From Saprospiraceae bacterium (lineage in GTDB: Bacteria > Bacteroidota > Bacteroidia > Chitinophagales > Saprospiraceae), in the NCBI GenBank assembly GCA_016722285.1, contig JADKGI010000001.1:372001-436000 (forward strand): DNA of 64,000 nt, in the 5' to 3' direction. Below are positions 18,549 to 27,424 of the stretch, one piece after another. The first letter of the stretch is position 1. Every line of letters starts with the position of its first letter. The notes beneath the pieces were generated by a model. It did no database searches and was not told the origin of the DNA. It saw only the letters and a list, made by a program, of their open reading frames with translations. The translations under genes were made by a program, and so were the position numbers.

Positions 18549-19856
18549 ATGAAATACAGAATTTTTGTTGTTTATTTGATATTTCAATTATGTACTGTAT
18601 GTGCATTTGCTGAGGAGCACAGTACACAGAATGATAGCACAGAGTATCAGGAAACATCTTCGGAGATTGTTAATTCAAGAAATGAAGAACATGGAGCCGA
18701 AAGTGATCATAAAGTAAACCAGCCTTACGATCCGGCAGCCACAGCCATCCACCACATAAGTGATGCAAATGTATATTCTATCCTGGACCTGATCAGAATT
18801 CCTTTACCCATGATTTTATATGCTCCGGATAAGGGATGGGACATTTTTAGTTCCGGAAAATTTGAAACTGGTGATCATGAAGATGGCCATTTTGCAAACT
18901 ACGGATATGTACTTCATCAAGGAAGTGTTCACAGAGTAGTGGAGGAAGGATTTCCGACTGAAGGTTTGACAGATATTGGGGAACACGCCTTTACACACAA
19001 ATCGGAAGAAAAAAAAGGAAAGAAAGTTGATGTAAGTTATGTCAAATATAATGGCAAAGAATATAGATTAGATGCCAGATCAACATTGGATGGAGGAATG
19101 CTTGGAGGCGGGATAACCTCTTTTTATGATTTTTCCTTATCGAAAAACGTATTATCCATGATTCTGGTATCTCTCTTTTTGATCTGGATATTCAAAAGAA
19201 CGGCGAAATCCTATAAAGAAAATCCAAACAGGGCCCCAAAAGGAATGCAGGCACTCCTGGAACCTATTTTTTTATTCATCAGAGATGAAGTTGCAATACC
19301 TTTTATTGGAAAAGATAAATACATGAAGTTTTTTCCTTTATTGTTGAGTATATTTTTCTTTGTATTAGGTTTGAATTTATTTGGCCAGATTCCATTTTTT
19401 GGTTCTACAAATGTGACAGGTAATTTGACTGTGACAATGGTTTTAGCATTGTTAGTCTTTTTTATTGTAAATTTTAATGGTAAAAAAGACTATTGGATGC
19501 ATATATTTTGGATGCCAAATATTCCTGTATTTATTAAACCTTTATTGGCCGCAGTAGAAATTATGGGTCTATTTATCAAACCACTAACTTTAATGATGCG
19601 ACTTGCTGGGAATATAGCTGCAGGTCATATTGCTATATTGAGTTTTATAGGATTGATTTTTATATTTGGTAATTCGGGAACAAACATGGGTGGAGGTGTA
19701 ATCGGTACTGTAATGGCAATACCGTTAACTTTATTTATGATGGCCATAGAACTGATAGTTGCTTTTATACAAGCTTATGTATTCACTATTTTAGCTGCTT
19801 CATATATTGGTGCCGCTATCGAAGAGCATCATCATCCACAAGAACATAATCACTAA
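18549..19856 (+). CDS. atpB: ATP synthase F0 subunit a
   Basis: A 435-residue subunit a, longer than the usual 240-280. Residues 1-21 look like a signal peptide ending 'TVCAFAEE'; about 22-190 is a charged, His-rich extension; membrane helices begin near 200. The proton-channel helix contains 'LMMRLAGNIAAGH' with the essential Arg, and a late helix 'MAIELIVAFIQAYVFTIL'. The tail is 'EEHHHPQEHNH'. Long N-terminal extensions occur in other Bacteroidota subunits a. It heads atpBEFHAG. Membrane part of the proton channel, working against the c-ring. Confidence 0.95.
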   Translation: MKYRIFVVYLIFQLCTVCAFAEEHSTQNDSTEYQETSSEIVNSRNEEHGAESDHKVNQPYDPAATAIHHISDANVYSILDLIRIPLPMILYAPDKGWDIFSSGKFETGDHEDGHFANYGYVLHQGSVHRVVEEGFPTEGLTDIGEHAFTHKSEEKKGKKVDVSYVKYNGKEYRLDARSTLDGGMLGGGITSFYDFSLSKNVLSMILVSLFLIWIFKRTAKSYKENPNRAPKGMQALLEPIFLFIRDEVAIPFIGKDKYMKFFPLLLSIFFFVLGLNLFGQIPFFGSTNVTGNLTVTMVLALLVFFIVNFNGKKDYWMHIFWMPNIPVFIKPLLAAVEIMGLFIKPLTLMMRLAGNIAAGHIAILSFIGLIFIFGNSGTNMGGGVIGTVMAIPLTLFMMAIELIVAFIQAYVFTILAASYIGAAIEEHHHPQEHNH

Positions 19857-19892
19857 TAATTATATATTTTTTAATCATAATACTTTAAAATC

Positions 19893-20102
19893 ATGACTGG
19901 AACATTAGCAGCAGTAGGAGCAGGATTAGCAGTAATCGGAGTTGGGATCGGAATCGGAATGGTAGGTGGTAAAGCTGTAGAAGCGATAGCGAGACAACCA
20001 GAAGCGGCAGGAGACATCAGAGCGGTAATGCTTTTGATGGCAGCCTTCGTGGAAGGAGCCGGACTAATTGCAATCCTTCTTTCAATCTTTATGGCAGGAT
20101 AA
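19893..20102 (+). CDS. atpE: ATP synthase F0 subunit c
   Basis: A 69-residue two-helix protein: 'VGIGIGMVGGKAVEAIARQP' in helix 1 and the polar loop, and 'FVEGAGLIAILLSIF' with the ion-carrying Glu in helix 2. The residue after this Glu is Gly, and the Gln/Ser ligands of sodium-specific rings are not seen, which suggests protons as the coupling ion (inference). Forms the rotating c-ring. Followed by a hairpin before atpF. Confidence 0.96.
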   Translation: MTGTLAAVGAGLAVIGVGIGIGMVGGKAVEAIARQPEAAGDIRAVMLLMAAFVEGAGLIAILLSIFMAG

Positions 20103-20124
20103 TCCTGACAAAACAAAAATTAAT

Positions 20125-20158
20125 GTAGAATGGCAAAGCGGTTGGCGGAGCCTTCTAC
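20125..20158 (+). promoter_or_regulatory. Intercistronic hairpin after atpE
   Basis: GTAGAA-T-GGC pairs with GCC-TTCTAC across 20125-20158 with one bulged T. There is no T run after it, so it is more likely an mRNA-stabilising or weakly attenuating element than a full terminator. It may help the high expression of the c subunit. Confidence 0.45.
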
Positions 20159-20205
20159 TTTAATAATGATTTAAAGCAAATTTATAAAAAAAAAAGTCTA
20201 AGCAT

Positions 20206-20718
20206 ATGTTTTCTTTATTAAGTTTTACTCCTTTCCAGCCAACACCAGGACTAGCTATTTGGTCCTTATTAATTTTCTTATTGTTTTGGTACATAATGGG
20301 AAAATTTGCATTCAGACCTATTGCTGACGCTTTGGAAAAAAGGGAAGATGATATCCAACAAGCCATCGATCAGGCTAAACAGGCCAGAGAAGAAATGGCA
20401 AGTATGAAATCTGAAAACGAAAAACTTCTTGCTCAGGCGCGTGAAGAAAGAGCTAAAATATTGCAGGAGGCAAAGGAAATAAAAAACCAGATGATCCATG
20501 AGGCAAAGGAAAAGGCAAAAGAAGAAGCTTCAAGAGTGATAGGAAATGCCATGAATGATATTGAAAATCAGAAAAAAGCCGCTATTCTGGAGGTTAAAAA
20601 TGAACTAGGGAATCTTGCGTTAAGCATAGCAGAAAAAGTTATCAAAAAAGAACTCAAAAGCAACTCAGCACATCAGGCATTTGTCAATACTCTTGTTGCG
20701 GAAGTGAATTTGAATTGA
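20206..20718 (+). CDS. atpF: ATP synthase F0 subunit b
   Basis: A 170-residue peripheral-stalk subunit. One N-terminal membrane helix (about 12-30, 'LAIWSLLIFLLFWYIMGKFA'), then a long charged coiled coil ('KREDDIQQAIDQAKQAREEM', 'LLAQAREERAKILQEAKEIK'), ending with a region that contacts delta. It holds the F1 part to the membrane. It is placed between atpE and atpH as in the standard operon, with about 100 bases and a hairpin ahead of it. Confidence 0.94.
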   Translation: MFSLLSFTPFQPTPGLAIWSLLIFLLFWYIMGKFAFRPIADALEKREDDIQQAIDQAKQAREEMASMKSENEKLLAQAREERAKILQEAKEIKNQMIHEAKEKAKEEASRVIGNAMNDIENQKKAAILEVKNELGNLALSIAEKVIKKELKSNSAHQAFVNTLVAEVNLN

Positions 20719-20746
20719 TCTGCTATAAACATTAAAAATAAAAACA

Positions 20747-21307
20747 ATGTCGGTAAGCAGAATTTCATCCAGATATGCCAAATCACTCATGGATCTTGCC
20801 CTAGAGAGAAATGAACTTGAAGCAGTAAAAAAGGATATTACTTTTTTCAACGAAGCAGTTAAGAACAGAGATCTCTATCTACTGCTTAAGAGCCCGATTA
20901 TAAAAGCAGATAAAAAAGTAAGTATTTTTAAAATCATTTTTGGAGGTAAAGTGGGAAAAACCACGATGGCATTTTTTGATATAATCATCAGAAAAGGCAG
21001 GGAAACCTACTTACGGGAAATTGCGGTTGATTTCATGAGGCAGTACAGAGATTTTAACAGTATCTCCAGCGTAATAATCTCTACGGCATCCCCGCTTTCT
21101 GAATCATCTTTAAACGAAATTAAATCTAAATTGCTTTCAAGTTCCATCACATTGGACAAAGTAGAAATAACGGAAAAAGTAGATCCGGCTCTCATTGGCG
21201 GGTTTGTGATAGAAGTAGGCGACAGGTTATATGATGCCTCAATATCACATAAACTGGATGAATTAAGAAAGGAGTTTATCGAAAATCAATTTGTAAAATC
21301 ATTTTAA
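20747..21307 (+). CDS. atpH: ATP synthase F1 subunit delta
   Basis: A 186-residue OSCP/delta subunit: 'ISSRYAKSLMDLALERNELE' at the N-terminal helical domain and 'KVDPALIGGFVIEVGDRLYD' followed by 'ASISHKLDELRKEF' at the C-terminus, all typical. It joins the b-subunit stalk to the alpha subunits. Length is standard. It starts 28 bases after atpF and ends 25 bases before atpA. Confidence 0.94.
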   Translation: MSVSRISSRYAKSLMDLALERNELEAVKKDITFFNEAVKNRDLYLLLKSPIIKADKKVSIFKIIFGGKVGKTTMAFFDIIIRKGRETYLREIAVDFMRQYRDFNSISSVIISTASPLSESSLNEIKSKLLSSSITLDKVEITEKVDPALIGGFVIEVGDRLYDASISHKLDELRKEFIENQFVKSF

Positions 21308-21331
21308 GTTAAATATAAAATATTATAAGAT

Positions 21332-22914
21332 ATGGTTGATGTAAAACCAGATGAAATTTCCGCGATACTGAAACAACAGTTGTCAGGATTTAAAACAGAA
21401 ACAGAACTCGAAGAGGTAGGGACGGTACTCCAGGTTGGAGATGGTATAGCCAGGGTATATGGACTGACTAAGGCACAAGCCGGAGAACTAGTTGAATTTG
21501 ATAATGGTGTACAGGCCATAGTACTAAACCTCGAAGAAGACAATGTTGGGGTGGTGTTACTTGGCTCGGGTGAAGGCATCAAAGAAGGGTCGAATGTAAA
21601 GCGTACTGCCAGGATAGCATCTATCAAGGTAGGTGAAGGTTATATAGGTCGGGTAGTAAACCCACTTGGACAGCCGATAGATGGCAAAGGCCCTATTAGT
21701 GGAAAGGTATATGAAATGCCTTTGGAAAGGAAAGCTCCCGGAGTAATATACCGACAGCCTGTTAATGAACCGCTCCAGACAGGAATAAAAGCCATTGACT
21801 CTATGATTCCGATCGGTCGAGGTCAGAGAGAGTTGATCATCGGGGACAGACAGACAGGAAAGACAGCCATTGCTATAGATACCATTATAAATCAGAAGGA
21901 ATTTTTTGACAGAGGCGAACCGGTTTACTGTATTTATGTGGCTTCGGGACAAAAAGCATCCACAGTAGCCCAGGTCATGAAAACACTTGAGGAGGGCGGA
22001 GCAATGTCTTATACGACTATTGTTGCAGCATCTGCTGCAGATCCTGCTCCTATCCAGTTTTATGCTCCATTTGCGGGTGCAGCTATTGGAGAATTTTTCA
22101 GAGATACAGGCAGGCCCGCTTTAATCATCTATGATGACCTTTCAAAACAGGCAGTTGCATATAGAGAAGTTTCATTGCTCCTCAGAAGACCACCAGGCAG
22201 GGAAGCATATCCGGGTGATGTATTTTATCTCCACTCCAGATTACTTGAGAGAGCGGCAAAAATTATAAACAATGATGCAATAGCCCAAAATATGAACGAT
22301 CTGCCTGATTCATTGAGGAATTCAGGATTAGTAAAGGGAGGTGGGTCTCTTACAGCGCTTCCTATCATTGAAACTCAGGCAGGTGACGTTTCGGCATATA
22401 TTCCTACAAACGTGATATCCATCACTGACGGACAGATATTCCTTGAGTCAAACTTATTTAATGCAGGTATCAGACCAGCCATTAATGTAGGTATTTCTGT
22501 ATCAGGGTGGGTGGTAATGCCCAAATTAGATCCATGAAAAAGGTAGCCGGAACACTTAAGCTTGATCAGGCACAGTATCGGGAACTGGAAGCTTTTGCAA
22601 AATTCGGATCAGACCTGGATGCAGCGACCCAATCAGTCCTTGAAAAAGGTAAGAGAAATGTTGAAATTCTGAAACAGCCACAATATTCTCCGGTCCCGGT
22701 GGAAAAACAGGTTGCTGTCATTTATCTGGGTACCCAGGGTTTATTAAGAAATGTACCGGTTAATAAGATACGGGAATTTTAAGAAATTTATCTGACTTCT
22801 CTGGAAAGACTGGAGCGTGCCACACTTGAATCTATCAGAAAGGGCAATTTATCTGACGATGTAATTACCACTCTCAAAAGAGTAGGAGCTGAAGTAGCAG
22901 GGCAATTCAAATAA
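21332..22914 (+). CDS. atpA: ATP synthase F1 subunit alpha, interrupted by a frameshift and a stop
   Basis: Alpha subunit of about 527 residues if repaired. The first frame has 'VLQVGDGIARVYGL', the nucleotide-binding 'GDRQTGKTAIAID' and 'PGREAYPGDVFYLHSRLLER', and runs to 'INVGISVS'. There the frame shifts (near 22504, one base missing): the next frame gives 'RVGGNAQIRSMKKVAGTLK', the strongly conserved continuation. It then meets TAA at 22780-22782 ('NKIREF-stop-EIYLTSLERL'), after which the same frame continues with family-like text to a natural stop at 22912-22914 ('AEVAGQFK'). GAA instead of TAA would restore it. Because the gene is essential and its neighbours are intact, sequence error is the likely explanation for both. 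Confidence 0.9.
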
Positions 22915-22945
22915 TTCGGAGTAATAGCAATAAATAAATTCATAC

Positions 22946-23842
22946 ATGTCCGGAAAACTTAAAGAGGTACGGGAGAGGATTAAATCAGTGCAATCTACGC
23001 AACAGATCACCAAGGCCATGAAAATGGTTTCGGCATCTAAGCTCAGAAGGGCACAAATGGCCATCACCGAGATGAGACCATATGCCAACAGACTAGACAA
23101 AATGATGAAAAATATCGTTACTAATCTGGAAGGAGACATCAATTCTCCCTTTGTTAATGTCCGTGAACCTAAAAAAATCGCTATTGTAGTCATAACTTCC
23201 AACAGAGGTCTTTGCGGAGCATTTAATACAAATATAATAAAAGAGGCCATCCTAAAAGTCGAACATTCATATTCTTCTCAAAGAGCATCAAATAATCTTT
23301 CATTGATTTTTATCGGTAAAAAGGGATATGATGTGCTCAAAAAGAAATATCCTGATTGCAAATTGGTCAAAGACTATATTGATCTTTATTCAGATCTCAG
23401 TTTCGATAATATTTCCAAATCATCACAAATGTTGATGGATAATTTTATCAGTGGTGAATTTGATATAGTGGATGTGTGTTATGGTCAGTTTAAAAATGCC
23501 GGTGTTCAGGAACCCAAAGCAGTTTGTTTTCTCCCTGTCACTGCTATTGAGAAAAAAGAAACTAAAACAGCTAAAGGAAAGGCAGATTATATTTTTGAGC
23601 CCGATAAGGAAGGATTACTAGCTGAGCTGATACCCAGTATTCTGCAAACTACCTTTCAGAAATTTGTATTGGATAATCACGCTTCTGAACACGGGGCAAG
23701 AATGACAGCAATGGACAATGCTACAACCAATGCAGAAGAATTGATGAAGGAACTCAAGATCAATTATAATAAAGCAAGACAAGAAGCCATTACTAAAGAG
23801 CTTTCAGAAATAGTTGGGGGTGCTGCTGCACTCAGCAGCTAG
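22946..23842 (+). CDS. atpG: ATP synthase F1 subunit gamma
   Basis: A 298-residue central-shaft subunit. N-terminal 'LKEVRERIKSVQSTQQITKA' and 'MKMVSASKLRRAQMA', then 'SNRGLCGAFNTNI', and C-terminal 'HASEHGARMTAMDNATTNAE' with 'NKARQEAITKELSEIVGG' are classic. It is the last gene of the operon: no atpD or atpC follows; in many Bacteroidota these two genes are in a separate locus. A strong terminator lies 28 bases downstream. Confidence 0.96.
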   Translation: MSGKLKEVRERIKSVQSTQQITKAMKMVSASKLRRAQMAITEMRPYANRLDKMMKNIVTNLEGDINSPFVNVREPKKIAIVVITSNRGLCGAFNTNIIKEAILKVEHSYSSQRASNNLSLIFIGKKGYDVLKKKYPDCKLVKDYIDLYSDLSFDNISKSSQMLMDNFISGEFDIVDVCYGQFKNAGVQEPKAVCFLPVTAIEKKETKTAKGKADYIFEPDKEGLLAELIPSILQTTFQKFVLDNHASEHGARMTAMDNATTNAEELMKELKINYNKARQEAITKELSEIVGGAAALSS

Positions 23843-23870
23843 AAGATATCTTCTTTTCAAAATTATGTAA

Positions 23871-23912
23871 AAGCCTGATTGGAGCCAATTTCCCAATCAG
23901 GCTTTTTTTTTT
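23871..23912 (+). terminator. Rho-independent terminator of the atp operon
   Basis: AAGCCTGATTGG at 23871-23882 pairs with CCAATCAGGCTT ending near 23904, with a 9-10 base loop, and is followed by a run of T. A textbook terminator. Confidence 0.9.
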
Positions 23913-24015
23913 TGCGTTATACAATTAAAAAAAAATTTTTTACCAGATCACAATAATATTTTTAAACAATCGTTTTAGAATAGTTGTTAATGAATATTAA
24001 AGTAGAAAAATAAAA

Positions 24016-24050
24016 TTTTATAAGCACTTAATAGTCTGTTGCTTATAAAA
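24016..24050. repeat. Inverted repeat, 10-base arms
   Basis: TTTTATAAGC (24016-24025) and GCTTATAAAA (24041-24050) are perfect inverted copies separated by 15 bases. It lies between the atp terminator and a further hairpin. Could be a protein-binding site or a second weak hairpin. Confidence 0.5.
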
Positions 24051-24055
24051 ATTAC

Positions 24056-24087
24056 AAAGGCTTGCGATCAACAGATCGCAAGCCTTT
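24056..24087. terminator. Perfect 14-bp hairpin ahead of ligA
   Basis: AAAGGCTTGCGATC (24056-24069) pairs perfectly with GATCGCAAGCCTTT (24074-24087) around a four-base loop. The right arm ends in TTT and AT-rich sequence follows. It resembles a terminator, yet no gene lies between it and the atp terminator, so it might end a small unrecognised RNA or act as a bidirectional element. Confidence 0.5.
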
Positions 24088-24231
24088 GCCCATTTAATTA
24101 AATTTTTCAATCGATAATTTGGTCAAACATCAAAATGCATATACTGATCATAAAAAATCTTTCAGTCAGGATGAAAATGTTTAGCTTTGTATTGTGAAGT
24201 AATTTGAATCTTCAAAAACTTATTGATCCCG

Positions 24232-26349
24232 ATGTACACACCAGAATCTCAGCAATATTTCATTGATCTTTCTAAAAATTTTCTGAATTCGCCTGCCAAT
24301 AAGGAAGAACTTCAAAAGCTCAGGGATGTACTTATATTTCATGAGCGAAAATATTATATTGAAGATAATCCTCTGATTTCTGATTTTGAATATGATCAGT
24401 TGTATAAACAACTTGTACGAATAGAAGAGGAGTATCCCGGTCTGATTACTAATGACTCACCGACACAGAGGGTCAGCACCGATTTATCAGTTGATTTTGA
24501 GGCTGTCCAGCATACAGTGCCGATGCTTTCACTTGATAATTCATACAATGAAGAAGACCTTAATAATTTTGATACATCGGTAAAAAAATTATGCGGATTA
24601 TCGTCAGATACCGATATTGAATACTGTGTGGAGCCGAAATATGACGGTGGCAGTATCGCTCTGATTTATGAAAATGATATTCTTGTCAGAGCCGCGACCC
24701 GGGGCAATGGAACCTTTGGGGAAGAAATGACACCTAACGCCAGAACGCTGCCAAGTGTGCCATTAAAGGTTAAGTTTTCAGACAAAGGTATAATGAAAGC
24801 AGAACTAAGGGGTGAAGCCCTGATCAGAAAAGATAATTTTGAAAGAATAAACAAAGAAAGAGAAAAAGATGGACTGACATTATTTGCCAATCCCCGAAAT
24901 GCGGCCACAGGTGGGCTAAGAACTAAAGATGCTAACGAAACACGAAAAAGAGGACTCGAAGCTTTCATATATCAATTGGCCTATGCCATCGATAAGGAAG
25001 GAAAATCACTTTTGTCCACATTTGAGACTCACATCGCTGGTATCCAAATGCTGAAAGAATTGGGTTTCAAAACGCCCCAGAACGAAGAGGCGGTTTGTAA
25101 AAATATCAATGAAGTACACGATTTAGTCCATTACTGGGAGTCACTGAGGGATAACTTTCAGTACGAGATTGATGGCATGGTCATCAAGGTAAATAGTCTG
25201 AAGCTTCAGGAAAAATGCGGATCTACCACCCATCATCCAAGGTGGGCAATTGCTTTTAAGTTTAAGGCAAAACAAGCAACTAGTAAACTCATTTCTGTAG
25301 AATATCAGGTCGGAAAGATCGGGTCAATCACTCCTGTGGCCAAAATAGAGTCAGTATATCTGGCTGGCGTTACAGTTTCATCCGTTTCGCTACATAATGA
25401 GGATTTTATTAAATCAAAAGACCTCCGCCTGGGAGATACAGTATTGGTAGAAAGAGCAGGAGATGTCATACCCTACATAGTCAAATCATTTCCGGAACTG
25501 AGATCAGGCAAAGAAACAGAAATTGTGTTTCCGGAATTTTGTCCAGCCAATACTACCCATTTGCCGGTTCGGCTTATTAAGGAAGAGGGAGAGGCAGCGT
25601 GGAGATGTCCCAACTGTCTATGCGGTACGCAAAATCTCCAAAAGATGATTTTTCATGTGTCTAAGGATGCCATGGATATTGATGGTTTTGGCAAGTCCTA
25701 TGTAGAAAGGTTTTATGATCTGGGGTGGATTAAAGATATCAGTGACATTTATAATCTGGATTATGATAAAATTTCCGAATTGGAGGGATTTGGCAAAAAG
25801 TCGGCTGATAATATCAGAAATGCTATTAATAAGGCCCGAAAAAATCCTATTCACAGACTGCTTCATTCATTGAGTATTCACCATCTTGGCAAAAAAGCAA
25901 GCAAGCTAATAGCAGAGCAGATAGGTCATGTATTTGATCTCTGCCACTGGCCCATCGAAAGATATCTTGAAATAAAGGACATTGGTCCAGTAGTGGCCGA
26001 AAATGTAAAATCATGGTTTGATAATGCATCACATATTGACATGCTTAAAAGAATGGAATCCTATGGCGTCAATCTTACGCAGACTGAGGAAGATATGCCA
26101 TTAGAATTATCAATGGATGGTATATTTTATGGGAAAACCATATTATTTACCGGTACATTGCAAACTATGGGAAGAAAGGATGCCGAAGAATTAGCAGCTA
26201 AAGCAGGAGCCAGAAACATTTCTGCAGTCAGCACCAACCTGAATATCCTGGTTGTCGGGGAAAAAGCCGGATCAAAACTGAAAAAAGCCCAGGAACTCGG
26301 CAGTGTAGAGATTCTAACCGAACAGGAGTTTTTGGATAAAATCAATTGA
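24232..26349 (+). CDS. ligA: NAD-dependent DNA ligase
   Basis: A 705-residue LigA. The Ia domain lies in about 1-75; the adenylation centre 'CVEPKYDGGSIALIYE' carries the AMP-accepting Lys near residue 130; 'RGEALIRKDNFERIN' and 'NPRNAATGGLR' follow. The OB fold begins after 'WAIAFKFKA', a four-Cys zinc finger uses 'EFCPANT' and 'RCPNCLCGTQNL', then HhH repeats and a C-terminal BRCT domain ('ILFTGTLQTMGRKDAEELA'). It seals nicks in replication and repair using NAD. I start it at the ATG (24232) rather than the TTG nine bases earlier. Confidence 0.96.
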   Translation: MYTPESQQYFIDLSKNFLNSPANKEELQKLRDVLIFHERKYYIEDNPLISDFEYDQLYKQLVRIEEEYPGLITNDSPTQRVSTDLSVDFEAVQHTVPMLSLDNSYNEEDLNNFDTSVKKLCGLSSDTDIEYCVEPKYDGGSIALIYENDILVRAATRGNGTFGEEMTPNARTLPSVPLKVKFSDKGIMKAELRGEALIRKDNFERINKEREKDGLTLFANPRNAATGGLRTKDANETRKRGLEAFIYQLAYAIDKEGKSLLSTFETHIAGIQMLKELGFKTPQNEEAVCKNINEVHDLVHYWESLRDNFQYEIDGMVIKVNSLKLQEKCGSTTHHPRWAIAFKFKAKQATSKLISVEYQVGKIGSITPVAKIESVYLAGVTVSSVSLHNEDFIKSKDLRLGDTVLVERAGDVIPYIVKSFPELRSGKETEIVFPEFCPANTTHLPVRLIKEEGEAAWRCPNCLCGTQNLQKMIFHVSKDAMDIDGFGKSYVERFYDLGWIKDISDIYNLDYDKISELEGFGKKSADNIRNAINKARKNPIHRLLHSLSIHHLGKKASKLIAEQIGHVFDLCHWPIERYLEIKDIGPVVAENVKSWFDNASHIDMLKRMESYGVNLTQTEEDMPLELSMDGIFYGKTILFTGTLQTMGRKDAEELAAKAGARNISAVSTNLNILVVGEKAGSKLKKAQELGSVEILTEQEFLDKIN

Positions 26350-26399
26350 TTAAGGCCCCTGAGTAATATAATTTCAATACCCCGGAAAATATCAATTGT

Positions 26400-27413
26400 C
26401 TATACCTTAAATCCTGCTTTTACGCTGATTTCAAGCATCCTATCAATACACTTGCGACCCTTTTCTATTACCAAGTCTTCAAGGATGATCTCCGGAAGCT
26501 CATATTTCATACTCAGGTAAAGTTTTTCCATGGTGTTGCGCTTCATATGAGGACAATCATTGCATGCACAGTTATTGTTAGGAGGTGCAGGCACAAAGGT
26601 TTTTTCAGGTGAGGCGAGCTCCATCTGATGTAATATGCCAGCTTCGGTCGCGACAATAAAGGTGTCAGATGGATCATTTTGAGTAAATTTTAAAAGCTGT
26701 GTGGTAGATCCGATAAAATGTGCTTTGTCCAGAATATGCGCTTCGCACTCCGGATGAGCAATAAATTTGGCGTTGGGATATCTGATCATAAGTTTGGTTA
26801 TTTTTTCATGCGAAAAAATTTCGTGCACCATACAGGCACCATTCCATAATATCATGTCCCGCCCGGTTTTTTTAATAAGGTAGGCGCCCAGGTTTCTATC
26901 AGGCGCAAAGATGATACCTTTATTTTTCGGCACGCTGTTGATTACTGCTTCTGCATTGGAGGAAGTACAACATATATCGGTCAAGGTTTTTATTTCAGCC
27001 GTACAGTTGATATAACTTACCACAACATGATCCGGATATTTTTCTTTAAATTTTTTAAAAATGGCAGGAGGGCAACTATCCGCAAGAGAACATCCTGCTT
27101 TCAGATCCGGCAGAACTACTTTCTTTGATGGGTTAAGCATTTTGGCAGTTTCAGCCATAAAATGGACACCAGCAAATACGATCATATCCGCTTCCGTACT
27201 TTCAGCCTTTTGAGAAAGCCCCAGGCTGTCACCTATGTAATCTGCCACATCCTGTATCTCGGATTCCTGATAATAATGCGCCAGAATAATCGCATTTTTT
27301 TCTTTTTTTAACTTATTAATCTCATCAATCAGATCGAGTGTCGGATCGATATTCAGGTCAAGAAATCCATTTTTATGAAGTGACCTTTTAGCGATGTTCA
27401 GTACTTCTGCCAT
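26400..27413 (-). CDS. nadA: Quinolinate synthase A
   Basis: A 337-residue NadA, which condenses iminoaspartate with dihydroxyacetone phosphate to quinolinate in NAD synthesis. Visible are 'AIILAHYYQESEIQDVADYI', 'AGCSLADSCPP', 'SYINCTAEIKTLTDICCTSS', 'WNGACMVHE', 'HPECEAHI' and 'CACNDCPHMKRNTMEKLY'. Three Cys in these motifs hold the 4Fe-4S cluster. Last of a seven-gene minus-strand run, 11 bases after the EEP gene. I see no nadB or nadC nearby. Confidence 0.95.
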   Translation of the reverse strand: MAEVLNIAKRSLHKNGFLDLNIDPTLDLIDEINKLKKEKNAIILAHYYQESEIQDVADYIGDSLGLSQKAESTEADMIVFAGVHFMAETAKMLNPSKKVVLPDLKAGCSLADSCPPAIFKKFKEKYPDHVVVSYINCTAEIKTLTDICCTSSNAEAVINSVPKNKGIIFAPDRNLGAYLIKKTGRDMILWNGACMVHEIFSHEKITKLMIRYPNAKFIAHPECEAHILDKAHFIGSTTQLLKFTQNDPSDTFIVATEAGILHQMELASPEKTFVPAPPNNNCACNDCPHMKRNTMEKLYLSMKYELPEIILEDLVIEKGRKCIDRMLEISVKAGFKV

Positions 27414-27424
27414 GTGTATATATT

